In this document: one piece after another, positions 23,009 to 33,880 of the stretch | Numbering within the stretch: the stretch's first letter is position 1 | How the letters are laid out: each line of letters begins with the position of its first letter | From: Ricinus communis | Taxonomy: Eukaryota; Streptophyta; Magnoliopsida; Malpighiales; Euphorbiaceae | DNA length: 64,000 bases | Assembly: GCF_019578655.1 (NCBI RefSeq) | Contig: NC_063258.1 | Coordinates: forward strand, 13,520,802 to 13,584,801 | Direction of reading: 5' to 3' | Program-made: the position numbers and the translations under genes | Notes under the pieces: generated by a model | What the model saw: only the letters and a program-made list of their open reading frames with translations | Databases searched by the model: none | Told to the model about the DNA's origin: nothing

Positions 23009-24440
23009 TGATATGCGTAAAATGCACACATCTAAATGGGGTTTTCAAGATTGATTTTATGGACATTTGGATGTGAATTGGTCCCAACACTCACCCTATG
23101 CGTCTGTTTGTGTGCATTAGGTTCAAAAGAAGTCAAAGGATGATAAATGGAAGAATTTGAGCATAATTGGATGCCGAAGTTGCCGAAACAAGCTAAGTAC
23201 GATCATGAGGAAGCTGAACAGGGCCGTGTTGGTTTCAACACTGGCCATGTTCCCAACACGGGCACCAACACGGCCGTGTTGGGTGTCATCAAACATAAAA
23301 GAAAAATAAGTTCTTAGGGGGCACGGCCATAGAGAGTAACACGGCCAGGAACACGGCCATAGAGAGTAACACGGCCAGGAACACGGCCGTGTTGGCGGTA
23401 ACAGGGGGAATTAATTAAAAGAACGAAGAGAGGAAAGAAAAAGGAGAGCAGGGGAGAACGTCCAAAACCCTAACTTTTCTCTCCCTAAGGGTTTTCTGAG
23501 CTGAAACCAAGGGAAAAGGAGACTTGGATCAAGGTTTCAAGCGGATTCGCTTCAAAGATTGAAGATTAGGCGAGGTTCGTTGATTGGTTTTCAAATCGAG
23601 CAAGAGGAACAAGAATCGATTCAATTTGAGCAAAAGGATTTGGGGCTGTTTACTCTCATCAAAGGGTGTAATCAAGTTTCTCTACCTTTACTCTCTGTTG
23701 TAATTGTATTCTTGTGGATTTTGATAATGAACATAATTAGCTAGATTGATTAAATCCATTGGGATTTCTTTACTATGTTGGCTTAGTATTATATTGTTGG
23801 ATTGTTTGGGTTAGTTTTGTATTCTTCTTGCTTTCAGTATTAATAAGATAAAGCATTATTCATGAGACGTTGTGAATTGTGTGTTTAGATTGCTTTGTGT
23901 GATTGAGATGTCCGTTTGGCAATTGGAATTTTGAATAGCAAGAACTGGTTAATAATCGCTTAGAGATAAGGATAATTAACTAGCTGGATTAAGAATTAAC
24001 AAAGCTTAATAGAGGCGGATTAAAGCTTAATGCTAATTTAAGAATCAATCGTTAGGAAGAGATTCCAACTTTAGGTTATTAGGTTTAGGAATTCGGTTAT
24101 CGAGAGAGAGAAACTGAATTCGGTTAAGAATTCATCCACGGGTAGCATAATTAGACTCACCAATCCTTTATCTTTTGCTTGATTGCCAACTAGTTTAGGT
24201 TCCCTTTGGGTTTGCTCTCTTGCCTTGGTTATTTTAGTTATCAATTACTCTTGCATCTCCCTTAGAACTTAGCTTGTAGCTATTAGTTAGTTTAGAAATT
24301 ATTCATATAACAAAGAACAAAGGAGTAACTCCGGGATTTCACTTTCCCGAGGAATACGACCTTGATACTCGCCATTAGTGCTAGACTGCATCGATAGGTA
24401 CACTACCTTAGATTGTAGCTAACACAAGTAGCACACATCA
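23009..24440 (+). repeat. 3' LTR of the complete element
   Basis: Starts TGATATGCG and ends GCACACATCA. Against the 5' LTR it is nearly identical, apart from two small expansions in the GC-rich minirepeats at about 23220-23390 and a ~19-bp deletion near 24305. The perfect 18-bp palindrome is at 23265-23282. Confidence 0.93.
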
Positions 24441-24445
24441 ACTTT
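24441..24445. repeat. target site duplication ACTTT (right)
   Basis: Matches 18558-18562 exactly. Confidence 0.9.
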
Positions 24446-25666
24446 TCATAATAATCATTAGTCTTTGTTCCTAACAATCTATCACAAGATTGATAAAGAA
24501 GATCTCGACGTCCTCTAGCAAACTCTTCTTGACCTTGGGCGCTGTTGTTTCTCCCACCGAAGTTTGGATGATTATGCCAACCGGGGTTGTATGTATTGTT
24601 GTATGGGTTGTTCTGCTGTCTAGGTGCATTACCATGTAGTCTACCTGTTCAAGGGCAGCAGAAACAATAGAAGATGAAGAATTAGAAGGTGAAGAAAACA
24701 TACCTCCCGCATTACAGTTTTCAACATAGTGTGGGCCACCGCAAAACTCGCAGCTTATCTGGGCTACATGAACCGGCATCTGAAGCTGGTCTAATTTCTT
24801 AGTCAGAAGCTCCACTTGAGCTGCCAAGGCTGCTGTGGAGTCTAGCTGGTTGACTACTCCCTGCTTGACTGGCCGACGTGTAGAGGATTGCCACTGGTAT
24901 CATCTCTTCTATCAGATTTTGTGCCAGCTCTAGTGTCTTACTCTTCAGGGCCCCACCTGCTGTAGCATCTACAATCTGCCTAGTAGCAAGGTTTAAACCG
25001 CTGTAGAAGGTCTGGACCTGCATTCATACTGGTAGTCCGTGGTGCGGGCAACACTGGAGCAAATCTTTGTACCTCTCCCAAGCATCGTACATGCTTTCGT
25101 CATTGAACTGCACAAAAGAAGATATATCATTTCTCAATTTAGCAGTTTTAACAGGAGGAAAGTACTTATATAAAACTTTTTCAGCCAATCATAATAGTGT
25201 TGGCTGGGATTGACTGCAGCCATCTTTTCACTCGGTACCTCAGAGAAAAAGGAAACAGCCTCAACCGAATGGCATCATTAGTTGTTCCATTTATCTTGAA
25301 GCTGTTGCAGATCTCCAAGAAGTTGGGGATGCGAGTGTTTGGGTCCTCGCTCGGCAGTCCCCTAAATTGTACACTATTTTGGACCATTTGTATCATGTTT
25401 GGCTTTATTTCGAAGTTGTTGGCCACCACAGGTGGTCGCAATATACTCATCTGTGTCCCCTCAAGAGAAGGTTTAGCAAACTCGTACATTGTCTTGGCTT
25501 CATCCGTAACCCGGTTGTTGTCTCCCATCCCTGCTGGTCTATTCACAGGGGCTTCAAACTCTATCCGCGCCTCTTTTTCTTCTTGCATACGCTTTCTCAA
25601 CAAATGGAGGGATCGCTCTGGTTCAGCAAGAGGGTCTGTAGGAGTAGGATTAGAGCTCCTGGTCAT
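24441..25666 (-). pseudogene. Athila-like gag, frameshifted
   Basis: Reading leftwards from ATG 25666: an N-terminal linker (RSSNPTPTDPLAEPE), then the capsid region with YEFAKPSLEGTQ, NNFEIKPNMIQMVQ, SEDPNTRIPNFLEICNSFKI and LRLFPFSLRYRVKRWLQS. At about 25181 a frameshift breaks it; AKLRNDISSFVQF and MYDAWERYKDLL follow in another frame, then VQTFYSGLN and TRQIVDATAGGAL (25023-24799). The zinc knuckle CEFCGGPHYVENC lies at about 24714-24753 (CX2CX4HX4C with all four ligands). The 'NNPYNNTYNPGW' block follows in a third frame. The gag continues at 18481-18557 beyond the nested element. Structural capsid protein of an LTR element, now broken. Confidence 0.88.
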
Positions 25667-25812
25667 AAACTACCTGAAATAGAAAGGGAGCAACCAAAGA
25701 ATACAGGAATAAATACAATAATAAAGAATATATATAGAAAAAAATGAAAGGACAGAAAATAAAAATGGCTAGACTAACACAAACACAAATTCACTCTAGT
25801 TCACATAAAAGT
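25667..25812 (-). other. Athila-like leader between primer site and gag
   Basis: About 146 bp of A-rich non-coding sequence. This is short for an Athila leader, so a deletion is possible. Confidence 0.6.
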
Positions 25813-25838
25813 GTTCCCCGGTAACGGCACCGAGAACT
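25813..25838 (-). other. Athila-type primer binding site
   Basis: Minus strand: 'agttctcggtgccgttacc' followed by 'ggggaac', directly after the LTR end. The GGTGCCGTTACCGGGGAAC form is the usual Athila/Tat primer site. Confidence 0.85.
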
Positions 25839-27275
25839 TGATATGCTATTTGTGTAGCTCCAATCTAAGGCAGTGAACTTAACGATGCACACTAGCACTA
25901 ACGGTTAGTAACAAGGTCGTATTCTTAGGTAAGGGTGATCCTAGAACTACTATAGCGTCTTATGATATTTAACCCTAACAAAATCAATGAAGTTGCTATT
26001 CTTTGATTAAATATAAGCAAGTGATTAACTAAGTGTCAAACAAACTGAAAGGATTTCATGAAACAAACAAAGGAAAAAGCAAACCCAAGGGGACCTAAGC
26101 TAGTTGGATTTTAGTGAAAATAGAGATTATATTGATTACCAATTGCAATTACCCGTGGATTCTTAATCAACCGAGATAACCGAATTTCTAAACTTAAGAA
26201 CCTAAAGTTGGAATCTCTTCCTAACGATTGATTATTAAATGAGCATTAAGCTTTAATCAGCCTCTATTAAGCTTTGTTAATTCTTAATCCGGCTAGTCAA
26301 TTACCCTTATCTCTAAGTGATCATTAACCAGTTCTTGCTATTCAAATTTCCAATTACTAAATGAACTTCTTAATTACATAAAGCAATCTAAACACCACAA
26401 CTCACAACGTCTCATTAATAATGAAAGCAAGAAAGCATTGATAATCAAAGTCTCATAAACATTAAAAGCAATCCAACAACATAGGAACCCCAATGGGTTT
26501 AACAAATTTAGTTACTCATAATACTAAGCAACACAAAGTAAAGAACAAATTCAGAAAAGTAAATTGAAAGTATATACACCCTTCTTCTTCAAGTTGGATG
26601 AAAAAACCTAAATTCCCAATTCTGAATGATGAACCCTAAACTGCCTCTTGAATGCCTCCAAATCTATTATTGATCTTCAATTTGATGTTAAAACCAATGT
26701 AATCCTTCATTCAATAGATGAAATAGTCTCCTAAAGTTGAATATTGAAGTCTAGAAAAAGATAGCTTATACATGTATGTGTAAAATCAAGTCAGAAAATC
26801 GAACCCCCACTCAATAAATTGCATTTGCCTATATAAATCTCTTAGCACGGTTGTGGTCAAGCCCGTGCTGATCAGCACAGGCGGAGTCCAGGTCGTGTTG
26901 GACCTCCGTGTCCCGCAACTTAAGGCTTCTTCCTCGTCGTGCCCTCGTAGGTGCTGAGCCACCACGGGCCATGGTGGAGGTTGTGGTGGCCTCAGAAATC
27001 GTGCCAAAACGACACTCTTGAGGTTCAAGTGTTGATGGTTGAGCACGGCCAGAGTCCAGGCCGTGCTCAACCTTGGAATGCTAGTCCTTGCTCAATTTTA
27101 ATGGATTATGGTCCGTAATTGCACGTATTTCCCTCAATTACTAATAATGCCCATTGATAATCACCTGAAACATGAAAGGAACCAAAACACAGGTGATTCT
27201 GGCATAAACCAAGATAACTATACACAAAAATTTAAGTAATTGGGCATATAAACAAGTACAAAATTATGCACATCA
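25839..27275 (-). mobile_element. Athila-like 5' LTR
   Basis: On the minus strand it starts TGATGTGCATAA (27275) and ends GCATATCA (25839), 1,437 bp. GC-rich minirepeats at 26850-27065 include the perfect 14-bp palindrome GTGCTGATCAGCAC region and several CGTGCT/AGCACG words. The segment 'gattcttaatc..cgagataaccgaatttc' (about 26158-26190) is also found, inverted, in the LTRs at 18563 and 23009, so the two elements share LTR ancestry. It is inserted in Tekay-like gag/protease sequence; the matching left end was lost. Confidence 0.88.
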
Positions 27276-27316
27276 AGTAGCAAATACTCTAGCTTTTGCC
27301 TGAGGTTGACCAATCT
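27276..27316 (-). pseudogene. Tekay-like gag/protease junction fragment
   Basis: Forty-one bases translate on the minus strand to IGQPQAKARVFAT, the conserved 'GQARVFA(M/L)TR' word between gag zinc knuckle and protease in Tekay/Del elements. It continues the gag at 29626-30859, from which the solo LTR separates it. Its AATCT end is the left target duplication of that solo LTR. Confidence 0.75.
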
Positions 27317-29625
27317 TGTAACGCCTGCATTTTCTCATCATCCATGTTATGTGCATTTACATTTAATCATTGGGCATATGATGGTATATCAATGATATTT
27401 TTATTTTATGAGAACATATATATATTAATTATAAGTAGAGAATAAGAAGCATGATATTAGATTATTAATTTAGATAAGTTGATTAAGTACTTGGGTTATG
27501 TGTATTAAGCCTTAAGACTTAATTGAACCAATAGTTGAAGGTTGGGTAAATAGATTGGACTTAAAAGATACAATTAAAAGTTAGTACCTATATATGGTTA
27601 GTAAGAATTAATTTAGGGTGATAAAAATAGTTTAGTAGGTGGTGGCATTAAGAGAGGAATATTGGAAATTGGAACCATGAGTAAGCTCATTTTACCTCTT
27701 CATTTCTCTAAAATTCGTACATGGCCAAAAACACAAAATTTGGAATAAGAGAGAGGAGTGGAATACCTAGAAAACTTAAGATTAAGATAGGATTTTGCCA
27801 ACTATTGAAGGAGCCAAGCTAAAGCTAAAGGATTTAAGCATATTAGCAACCCAAAAGCTGAAATTGGTAAGTTGTTACTTGAGTGTTATAAATTCGTCAT
27901 TAGGGTTCTTGATTACAAATTGGAAAACTTCATTTGATGGTCTCATTGATTAATTAAAGGTCTGATTATCATGAATTAGTAGAGTATTGAATGATTGCAT
28001 AAAGATTAAGCTTGATTTAAGTTTAAGTATGTTAAGATAGAAAACTGTCAAAATTCCAGCAACCTTGATGTTCTGTATTTTAGGCATAACATGGGTTATA
28101 TAAGTCCAAATTAAGCTTAATTGGTGTCTATGGAAAGTTTAGAGAGTCCTCTATAACTTTGTAGTTTTGTGATTTTGCTATTTTTGCCGTTTTGGTTGCT
28201 TAAATTGAGCAAACAGATTGCTGCTCGGGTACAACTAGCTGTATGACCCTTGCTCAGTAATTTGAAAATAATTAAATCTATAGAAGTCGGAATTGAGTAA
28301 TTCTTCTTGGAGATGAAACTAGACGCATAAATGGATATGTCAATTTAATATGAGATTTTTGTATTAAGCCAATTTTGCCCAGCAATAAATATACCTTGGT
28401 ACTAAATTCTGTCTAGAAAACAGAAATGTTGGAGATTAGTTTTATGCAATTTATTGATGTTAATTTGAGTTAGATTGGTATTTAACTAGATGGGAAATGT
28501 TTATAGGATATTAAAACAGTAATTGAGAGTCTTAGAGGAAGAGTTAGACCTATGAATTAGAGAGGGGATGATCTTGTAATGCATTAGAACTCGCATTTAC
28601 ATGAATATTTGTAATATGCATGAAATGTGAATTGATGAATGTGTTGACAGTGCACTCAAAGGCCCTGGAAAGGAAGTTGTGGAGAAAGGAGGTTCTTATA
28701 TGCTAAAGGAATAAGTATATTTTGAGTAAGTAAATAGTTAATATTTGCTATGTTCATATATTTAATCAAATGTTCCGCAAATGGTTGCGTTTGCTTAATA
28801 TTGTTTATGTTTGAATGACTGAGATGGAAATGATTGGTGTGGAGTGGAACAATTGTTATTGCTGAAATATGATATAAGTGAAATGATTGAATTGTGATGT
28901 TAAGTGCATATGTGCATGTGAATGGTGGATTCCCCTATGAAAAAAAAGATATATATATATAAAGCCTTGGGAGGCTAAAGCCTAGAGAGGCTATAAAAGT
29001 GTATAATGTGAGATGAGGCGAGTACCACGTGTGTGATATGTGAGGATGAGGCGGAGCAGCACATTAAAGGGGATCCACAAGCCGTGAGAACTAACCATAA
29101 TTGTTGAATTGTATTTCTTCTATGATGGTTGTAATGAATTGAGTAGAATGGTATGACTTTATACCTAAACTATGAATATCATGGAAAGTTATGTGATTGG
29201 GTGGAAATTGTATTAAGTGTATGTGATATAGATTATGTTGATTATTTATTTCATCGAAATGGAGGCTCACCCCTGTCCAAAATTTTTCTTTTCAGGTTTG
29301 TAAATAGTAGTGCATCCGTTGGTTGTATGCGAAGTCTAGCTTTTAGCGCTCACAAGTTGGGCCAGTTTTGTGAAGTCTCCTCCCGATGCATTTTTGTATG
29401 CGGTTATGTGATATATATGGAAGTATGCCTTATAAGGCATAAGAAGATGTTTGTAATACTTGTTAAATGATGTTTAAGTATAATCATATGTTTATATTTT
29501 AATAACCTTGTGTCTGGATTCTTAACAACCTACATATTGACCTATCTACCTGTAGTATATATTCTACGACGCTTGTATGCTTCCTGGCTAATGTTTATTG
29601 GTTAGTATGTGATGGGGGTGTTACA
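27317..29625 (+). mobile_element. solo LTR, Tekay-like family
   Basis: A 2,309-bp LTR runs from TGTAACGCCTGC to GGGGTGTTACA. It is flanked by the perfect 5-bp duplication AATCT (27312-27316 and 29626-29630), with no internal region: a classic solo LTR left by LTR-LTR recombination. An AT microsatellite lies at about 28949-28962. A TATA-like 'ctataaaagtgtataa' occurs near 28990. The same LTR family, inverted and split, forms 30977-31646 plus 43694-45327. The frame 29153-29470 is LTR sequence. Confidence 0.93.
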
Positions 29626-30859
29626 AATCTGTTCTGATGGTGTTGCTGAAATAATTAAACCTCCTTTGCCACCTATTCTCTGGCTCTGCCTGAACCAACT
29701 GGAATATTTTCCCCAACACTACTCCGACCCGGAATTGTACGTATTTCCCTCAACTGGAATATTTCTTCTCATAGGACAATCTCTAGAATAATGTCCTGGC
29801 CTATTACAAGTGAAACATACTGTTGGTCTAGGCCCCCAACATTCTCCAGTATGTCTCTTATTGCACGTAGGACAAATAGGAGCAGATCCTCTACTGGCTG
29901 AAGCTTGTCCTCTCTCAAGTCTGGATGAATTGTATCCACCTCTATTATAAGGTACTGTGGAGGATCTACTACACTGACCACCAAACCCTCATCCACGATA
30001 ACTACTCCTCTGTGAACTAGAGCCTCTCAACGAAGAAGTACTAATCTGTCTCGGAGGATTACTATAAGTACCAATGATTTTCTTCTTTTTAGCTTCCATA
30101 ATATTCCTTTCAAATGATGTTTCTTCAGCTCTCAAAGCAGCTTCAATTGAGGCATTATAATTCTGAGATTTCACTGCCATTTTCTCACAAATGTCAAGCC
30201 TCAAACCCAGCTCAAATTTCTTCCTTTTTAGTTATTCTGTGGCTACTTCTTTTGGTGAATACTTAGATAATCTCATAAATTGAACTTCGTACTCTGCAAC
30301 TGACATGTCATTCTACTTCAACTAAAGAAATTCAAGCTTCTTTCTGTCTCTATAAATTTCTAGAGTATACTTCTTAACAAATTCTCTCAAGAAATCATTC
30401 CAAATCAAAGTTATTGGTCAATCTCTGCTTCTTGAAACTGTTTCCCACCAATCAAGTGCATCTTTTTTCTATTAAAGACACTGCATATAGAAGCCTCTAT
30501 TTTGTTGTGCAATTAAATCTATCCAACACCCTTCTTGTATTTCATAACCATTCCTCAGCCTCAGCAAGATTAGTAGTACCCTGAAAAATATTAGCACCTT
30601 GTATCCTAGCCCTTTCATAATTCTTATCTATCGCGGCCTCTTGTTGTTGAGTCTGAGGCGCCGATGCTTGATGTCGAGCTACCTTTTGCATCAGAAAATC
30701 CATAAACTATTCCATAACATTTTGTACATTCGGTTGTGCAGCAGTTTCAAAATGTAGCTCATGCTCATCATGTTGATCATGTTCAGATGCATTTTCATGA
30801 CCATGCACAGACTCTAATGACTTATTTAGGCCAGCTGCGTGTTCTCCTTTTCTCTCCAT
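29626..30859 (-). pseudogene. Tekay-like gag, several stops
   Basis: From ATG 30859 the frame starts MERKGEHAAG and has a His/Glu-rich segment (HDQHDEHELH), then DKNYERARIQGANIFQGTTNLAEAEEW, equivalent to the 'F.G..DP..AEEWL' start of the Tekay capsid domain. A later part holds SIEAALRAEETSFERN. Two zinc knuckles follow at about 29785-29880, CPTCNKRHTGEC and CFTCNRPGHYSRDC. In-frame TAG/TGA stops and frameshifts occur (for example after VMEXF and EEWL). The protein would package element RNA. The gag resumes at 27276-27316 beyond the solo LTR. Confidence 0.88.
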
Positions 30860-30959
30860 CTATATTTATGAAATGCAAACACTCAGTCAAGTTCAAAGAA
30901 CATATGTCATATGCTTAATGATGTGCAACATGAATCTACTCCCAATGAATCTAATCCCT
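30860..30959 (-). other. Tekay-like short leader
   Basis: About 100 bp between the primer site and gag ATG, typical of Tekay elements. Nothing else is seen. Confidence 0.7.
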
Positions 30960-30971
30960 GCTCTGATACCA
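30960..30971 (-). other. primer binding site (initiator tRNA-Met type)
   Basis: Minus strand TGGTATCAGAGC, a perfect match to the usual initiator tRNA-Met site, 5 bp inside the LTR end at 30977. Confidence 0.92.
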
Positions 30972-30976
30972 CTAAA

Positions 30977-31646
30977 TGTCACACCCCCGTTACATGCTAA
31001 CCAATGTATACTGTAGCATACCGGTAGACTATATAATACATGTAGATAGGTCAACATGCGATTGTTAAGAATCAAGACACAAGGTTATTAACATATAAAT
31101 ATATGATTATACTTAAACATCATTTAACATGTATTCAAAACATCTTCTTATGCCTTATAAGGCACACTTCCATATATATCACATAACTACATACAAAATG
31201 CATTAGGAGGAAACTCCACAAAATTGGCCCAACCCCATGTAATTCACCGAAAGCTAGACTTTGGATACAACCAACTGATGCACTACTATTTACAAACTTG
31301 AAAAAAATTGGAGAGGGTGAGCCTCCAAACAAGAATAAATAATCAACTTAATCTATATCACATACGATTAATACAATTTCCGCCCTAATCACATAACTTA
31401 CCATGATTCATAATTTACACATAAGTTCATACCATTCTACTCAATTCATTACAACCATCATAAAAAAATTACAATTTAGCAATTATGGTTAGTTCTTATG
31501 GCTCGTGGATCCCCTTTAATGTGCTACTCCCCCTCATCCTCACCTATCGCACACGTATGCTGCTCCGCCTAATCCTCACATTACACACTTTTATAGCCTT
31601 TCTAGGCTTTAGCCTCCCAAGGCTTTATATATATATATATATATAT
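30977..31646 (-). mobile_element. Tekay-like 5' LTR, 3' part (split by viral insert)
   Basis: The minus-strand LTR ends GGGGGTGTGACA at 30977. Its sequence is the inverse of the last ~670 bp of the solo LTR at 27317-29625. It stops at a (TA)n run (about 31625-31646), where viral DNA begins. The other part lies at 43694-45327. The two parts add to about 2.30 kb, the length of the solo LTR. Confidence 0.92.
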
Positions 31647-32580
31647 AAAGGTTTAATTTCAAAGTCCAGATCACCTTGGTCTTGTGCAGCTTTCTATGTC
31701 AATAAGAATAGCGAGATAGAAAGAGGAACTCCTAGGCTAGTGATCAACTACAAACCCTTGAACAAAGCTCTTAAGTGGATTAGGTATCCTATTCCAAATA
31801 AGAAAGATCTTTTACAAAAACTGCATTCAGCATTCAACTTTTCAAAGTTTGACATGAAATCAGGATTTTGGCAAATCCAGATTGATCCAAAAGATCATTA
31901 CAAAACGGCATTTACAGTCCCATTCGGTCAATATGAGTGGAATGTGATGCCTTTTGGATTAAAAAATGCCCCTTCTGAATTTCAGAAAATCATGAATGAC
32001 ATTTTTAATCCATTTTCAAAGTTCTGCATTGTCTACATAGATGATGTTTTAATCTTTTCAAATTCCATTGAACAGCATTTTAAACACCTAGAAACGTTTT
32101 TCTATATTGTTAAGAAAAATGGTTTAGTAGTTTCAAAGTCTAAGATATCTCTTTTTCAAACGAAAATTAGATTTCTTGGTCATTACATCTCTCGGGGTAC
32201 AATTACTCCAATTGAGAGATCCCTTGCATTCACTTCAAAGTTTCCAGATAAAATTTTGGAAAAAACCCAGCTTCAAAGATTTCTTGGTAGTTTAAATTAT
32301 GTCATGGATTTTTATCCTAATTTAAACTGTCTCGCAAAGCCCCTGCATGATAGGCTAAAGAAAAACCCCCCCTCCTTGGTCTGATCAGCATACAAAGATA
32401 GTCCAAAGCATTAAAAAACAAGTTTTAGAAATTCCTTGCATCTAGATCCTTCGCATTTAAGATTGTAGAAACGGATGCATCAGAGTTAGGATATGGTGGG
32501 ATTCTTAAGCAAGTCCAAAATTCCAAAGAATGTATTGTCCAGTTTACTTCTGCTCACTGGAATGATACCCAAAAGAATTT
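31647..32580 (+). pseudogene. endogenous pararetrovirus RT/RNase H fragment
   Basis: An open stretch to 32384 carries the core of a caulimovirid reverse transcriptase: LVINYKPLN, YPIPNKKDLL, SKFDMKSGFWQI, MPFGLKNAPSEFQ, the catalytic YIDD in IVYIDDVLIFSN (about 32030-32060), KIRFLGHYI and QLQRFLGSLNY. The frame then breaks in a run of seven C at about 32366. RNase H begins with ETDASELGYGG (about 32468). The fragment starts in the 'GLI' word before the RT and ends in early RNase H at about 32580, so both ends of pol are missing. It is directly repeated, with many differences, at 40158-41090. It lies against the LTR microsatellite on the left and against an inverted viral segment on the right. 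Confidence 0.92.
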
Positions 32581-32584
32581 TGAA

Positions 32585-32756
32585 AACTCATAAATTTGTT
32601 TCTTTTGGACTTTGGGTATTTCCCAATCGTCAATATGCTTTGAAAAATCTTCAATAGTGATTTCTTCACTATTTACTAGACCTTTGTACCTCAATGATTC
32701 AGAGGCGGAAGAATTTGAGAAAGAAGAAGATCTATGAAGAAAGGTTCTAAATTCAT
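32585..32756 (-). pseudogene. viral movement protein start (fragment)
   Basis: From ATG 32756 the sequence parallels the movement protein start at 35819. A frameshift occurs within the first ten codons. It is cut at about 32585 by the junction with the RT fragment. Confidence 0.85.
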
Positions 32757-32942
32757 TTTAACCTAAACCAAAATAACTTTCTAGACAAGCACGGACCACG
32801 TCTTCCGCTTTACTCGCCCGTCGGGACTTACTATCACAAGATAAAATGAATGAACTTGCCTATAGGAAACCCGATGCGATTCTAAAATGAATGTAAAATC
32901 TTTATAATGTAGATATGCTTCTAAGCCCTAGGAACCCAATTG

Positions 32943-32954
32943 GCTCCGATACCA
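32943..32954 (-). other. viral primer binding site (inverted copy)
   Basis: TGGTATCGGAGC on the minus strand, one mismatch from the initiator tRNA-Met site used by caulimovirids. It is 198 nt upstream of the movement-protein ATG, against 200 nt in the forward copy. Confidence 0.85.
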
Positions 32955-33496
32955 AATTAATAACAAGATCTAGGAAATAGAAGGAAATAATAAGCGTTGA
33001 AGATTTAGATCTAAGTTCGTGGCGTTGGTAACTAGACTCACGCTTTCGACTGTGGAGCTTTAAATGCTCTTGCGAGAATCTGTTTTCCAGCCTATAAACT
33101 TATAGATCTGAAAATAAATTTGAAATGAAACAATCGGCAAGTTTCTGATGTGTAGGATCCTCTTACGAGGCAAGCACAGAGCATACGCTTGATGATGGGG
33201 AAAGAAAAAGAAGAAGATAGATAAAGAAGATAAACTTTGAATTGCTTTAATAATAATAACAGACTTTGAACATAAACATATAAATAATCTTTGAAAGCTT
33301 TAAATAAACATACAACTTTGTAAGACTTTGAAACAGAAGAAAATATAGACTTACAGGAGAGTTACAAGATTCTCTCTCTCTTACTCACTCTTTTTACTCT
33401 AATCTCTTCTGTGAGAATTAGACTCAGGAAGAGCTTTCTTTCTTCTCTCTTCTAAGTTCTAAGTTCTAAATTCTGAGGGATGAAGAAGGAGGACTC

Positions 33497-33510
33497 CTCT
33501 ATATATAGAG
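33497..33510 (-). promoter_or_regulatory. viral TATA box (inverted copy)
   Basis: CTCTATATATAGAG is a perfect 14-bp palindrome placed where the pregenomic RNA promoter is expected, about 540 nt upstream of the primer site. The likely start lies about 30 nt downstream. A polyadenylation-like ATTAAA follows in the leader near 33249. Confidence 0.7.
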
Positions 33511-33837
33511 GTCTTGGAGCTTTGCATACTTGTCACGGGCTTTGGATGCTTTGCTTAGTGGAGTAGAAATGATTCTACTTGTCTTTGGAGTCTTGTGGAG
33601 ATGCTTCACATGCTTTGGAGTCTTTTGATAATGCCAACCGCCTTTTGAGAAAGTTGTCGGCCATGCTTTGAAGGAATCTTTTGCTTTTTTGACTTTTCTT
33701 TTTCTTTTGTCTTTTGTCTTTTTTCTTTTCTTTTCTTTTCTTTTCTTTTTTTTTCTTTTTTCTTTTTCTTTTCTTTTTCTTTTTCTGGGCTTTAGTGTGG
33801 GCTTTTTGGCCCAACACAAATAACCTTGGGTTACCAT
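33499..33837 (-). CDS. small Lys/Arg-rich frame, inverted viral copy
   Basis: A 112-codon frame starts 44 nt beyond the ORF2 stop and ends in the TATA palindrome. The middle third is a nearly unbroken Lys/Arg/Glu run from an (A/G)-rich tract; the C-terminal half (KAWPTTFSKGGWHYQK, HLHKTPKT) is of ordinary composition. The forward copy keeps the same frame with 110 codons (42912-43244). Function unknown; it may be a chance frame over a structural tract. Confidence 0.35.
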   Translation of the reverse strand: MVTQGYLCWAKKPTLKPRKRKRKEKEKRKKKKRKEKKRKKTKDKRKRKVKKAKDSFKAWPTTFSKGGWHYQKTPKHVKHLHKTPKTSRIISTPLSKASKARDKYAKLQDLYI

Positions 33838-33880
33838 TTTTGGTTTTTAACCCATGGGCTTTTAAAGAAGGAGATAATAT

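Larger units (their letters stand above)
18563..24440 (+). mobile_element. complete non-autonomous Athila/Tat-like LTR retrotransposon
   Basis: This 5,878-bp element has two LTRs (1,397 and 1,432 bp), perfect 5-bp target duplications and an internal region of only about 3.05 kb. The internal part carries a broken gag-like frame (20122-20838), an acidic frame (20897-21380) and a long 3' non-coding region. No protease, reverse transcriptase, RNase H or integrase motifs are present, so movement would need enzymes from another element. The '...gaggacagtgtgtcc...aagtgtgggg' and 'gaggacaagcaa...aagtgtggggtt' boxes are typical of Athila/Tat 3' regions. The LTRs are nearly identical outside their GC-rich minirepeats, so it is the youngest insertion seen in this window. 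Confidence 0.92.

Noticed and set aside
25197..25747. 161- and 126-codon frames opposite the Athila-like gag
   Set aside because: They are shadows of the gag frame on the other strand; the gag strand has clear capsid and zinc-knuckle motifs.
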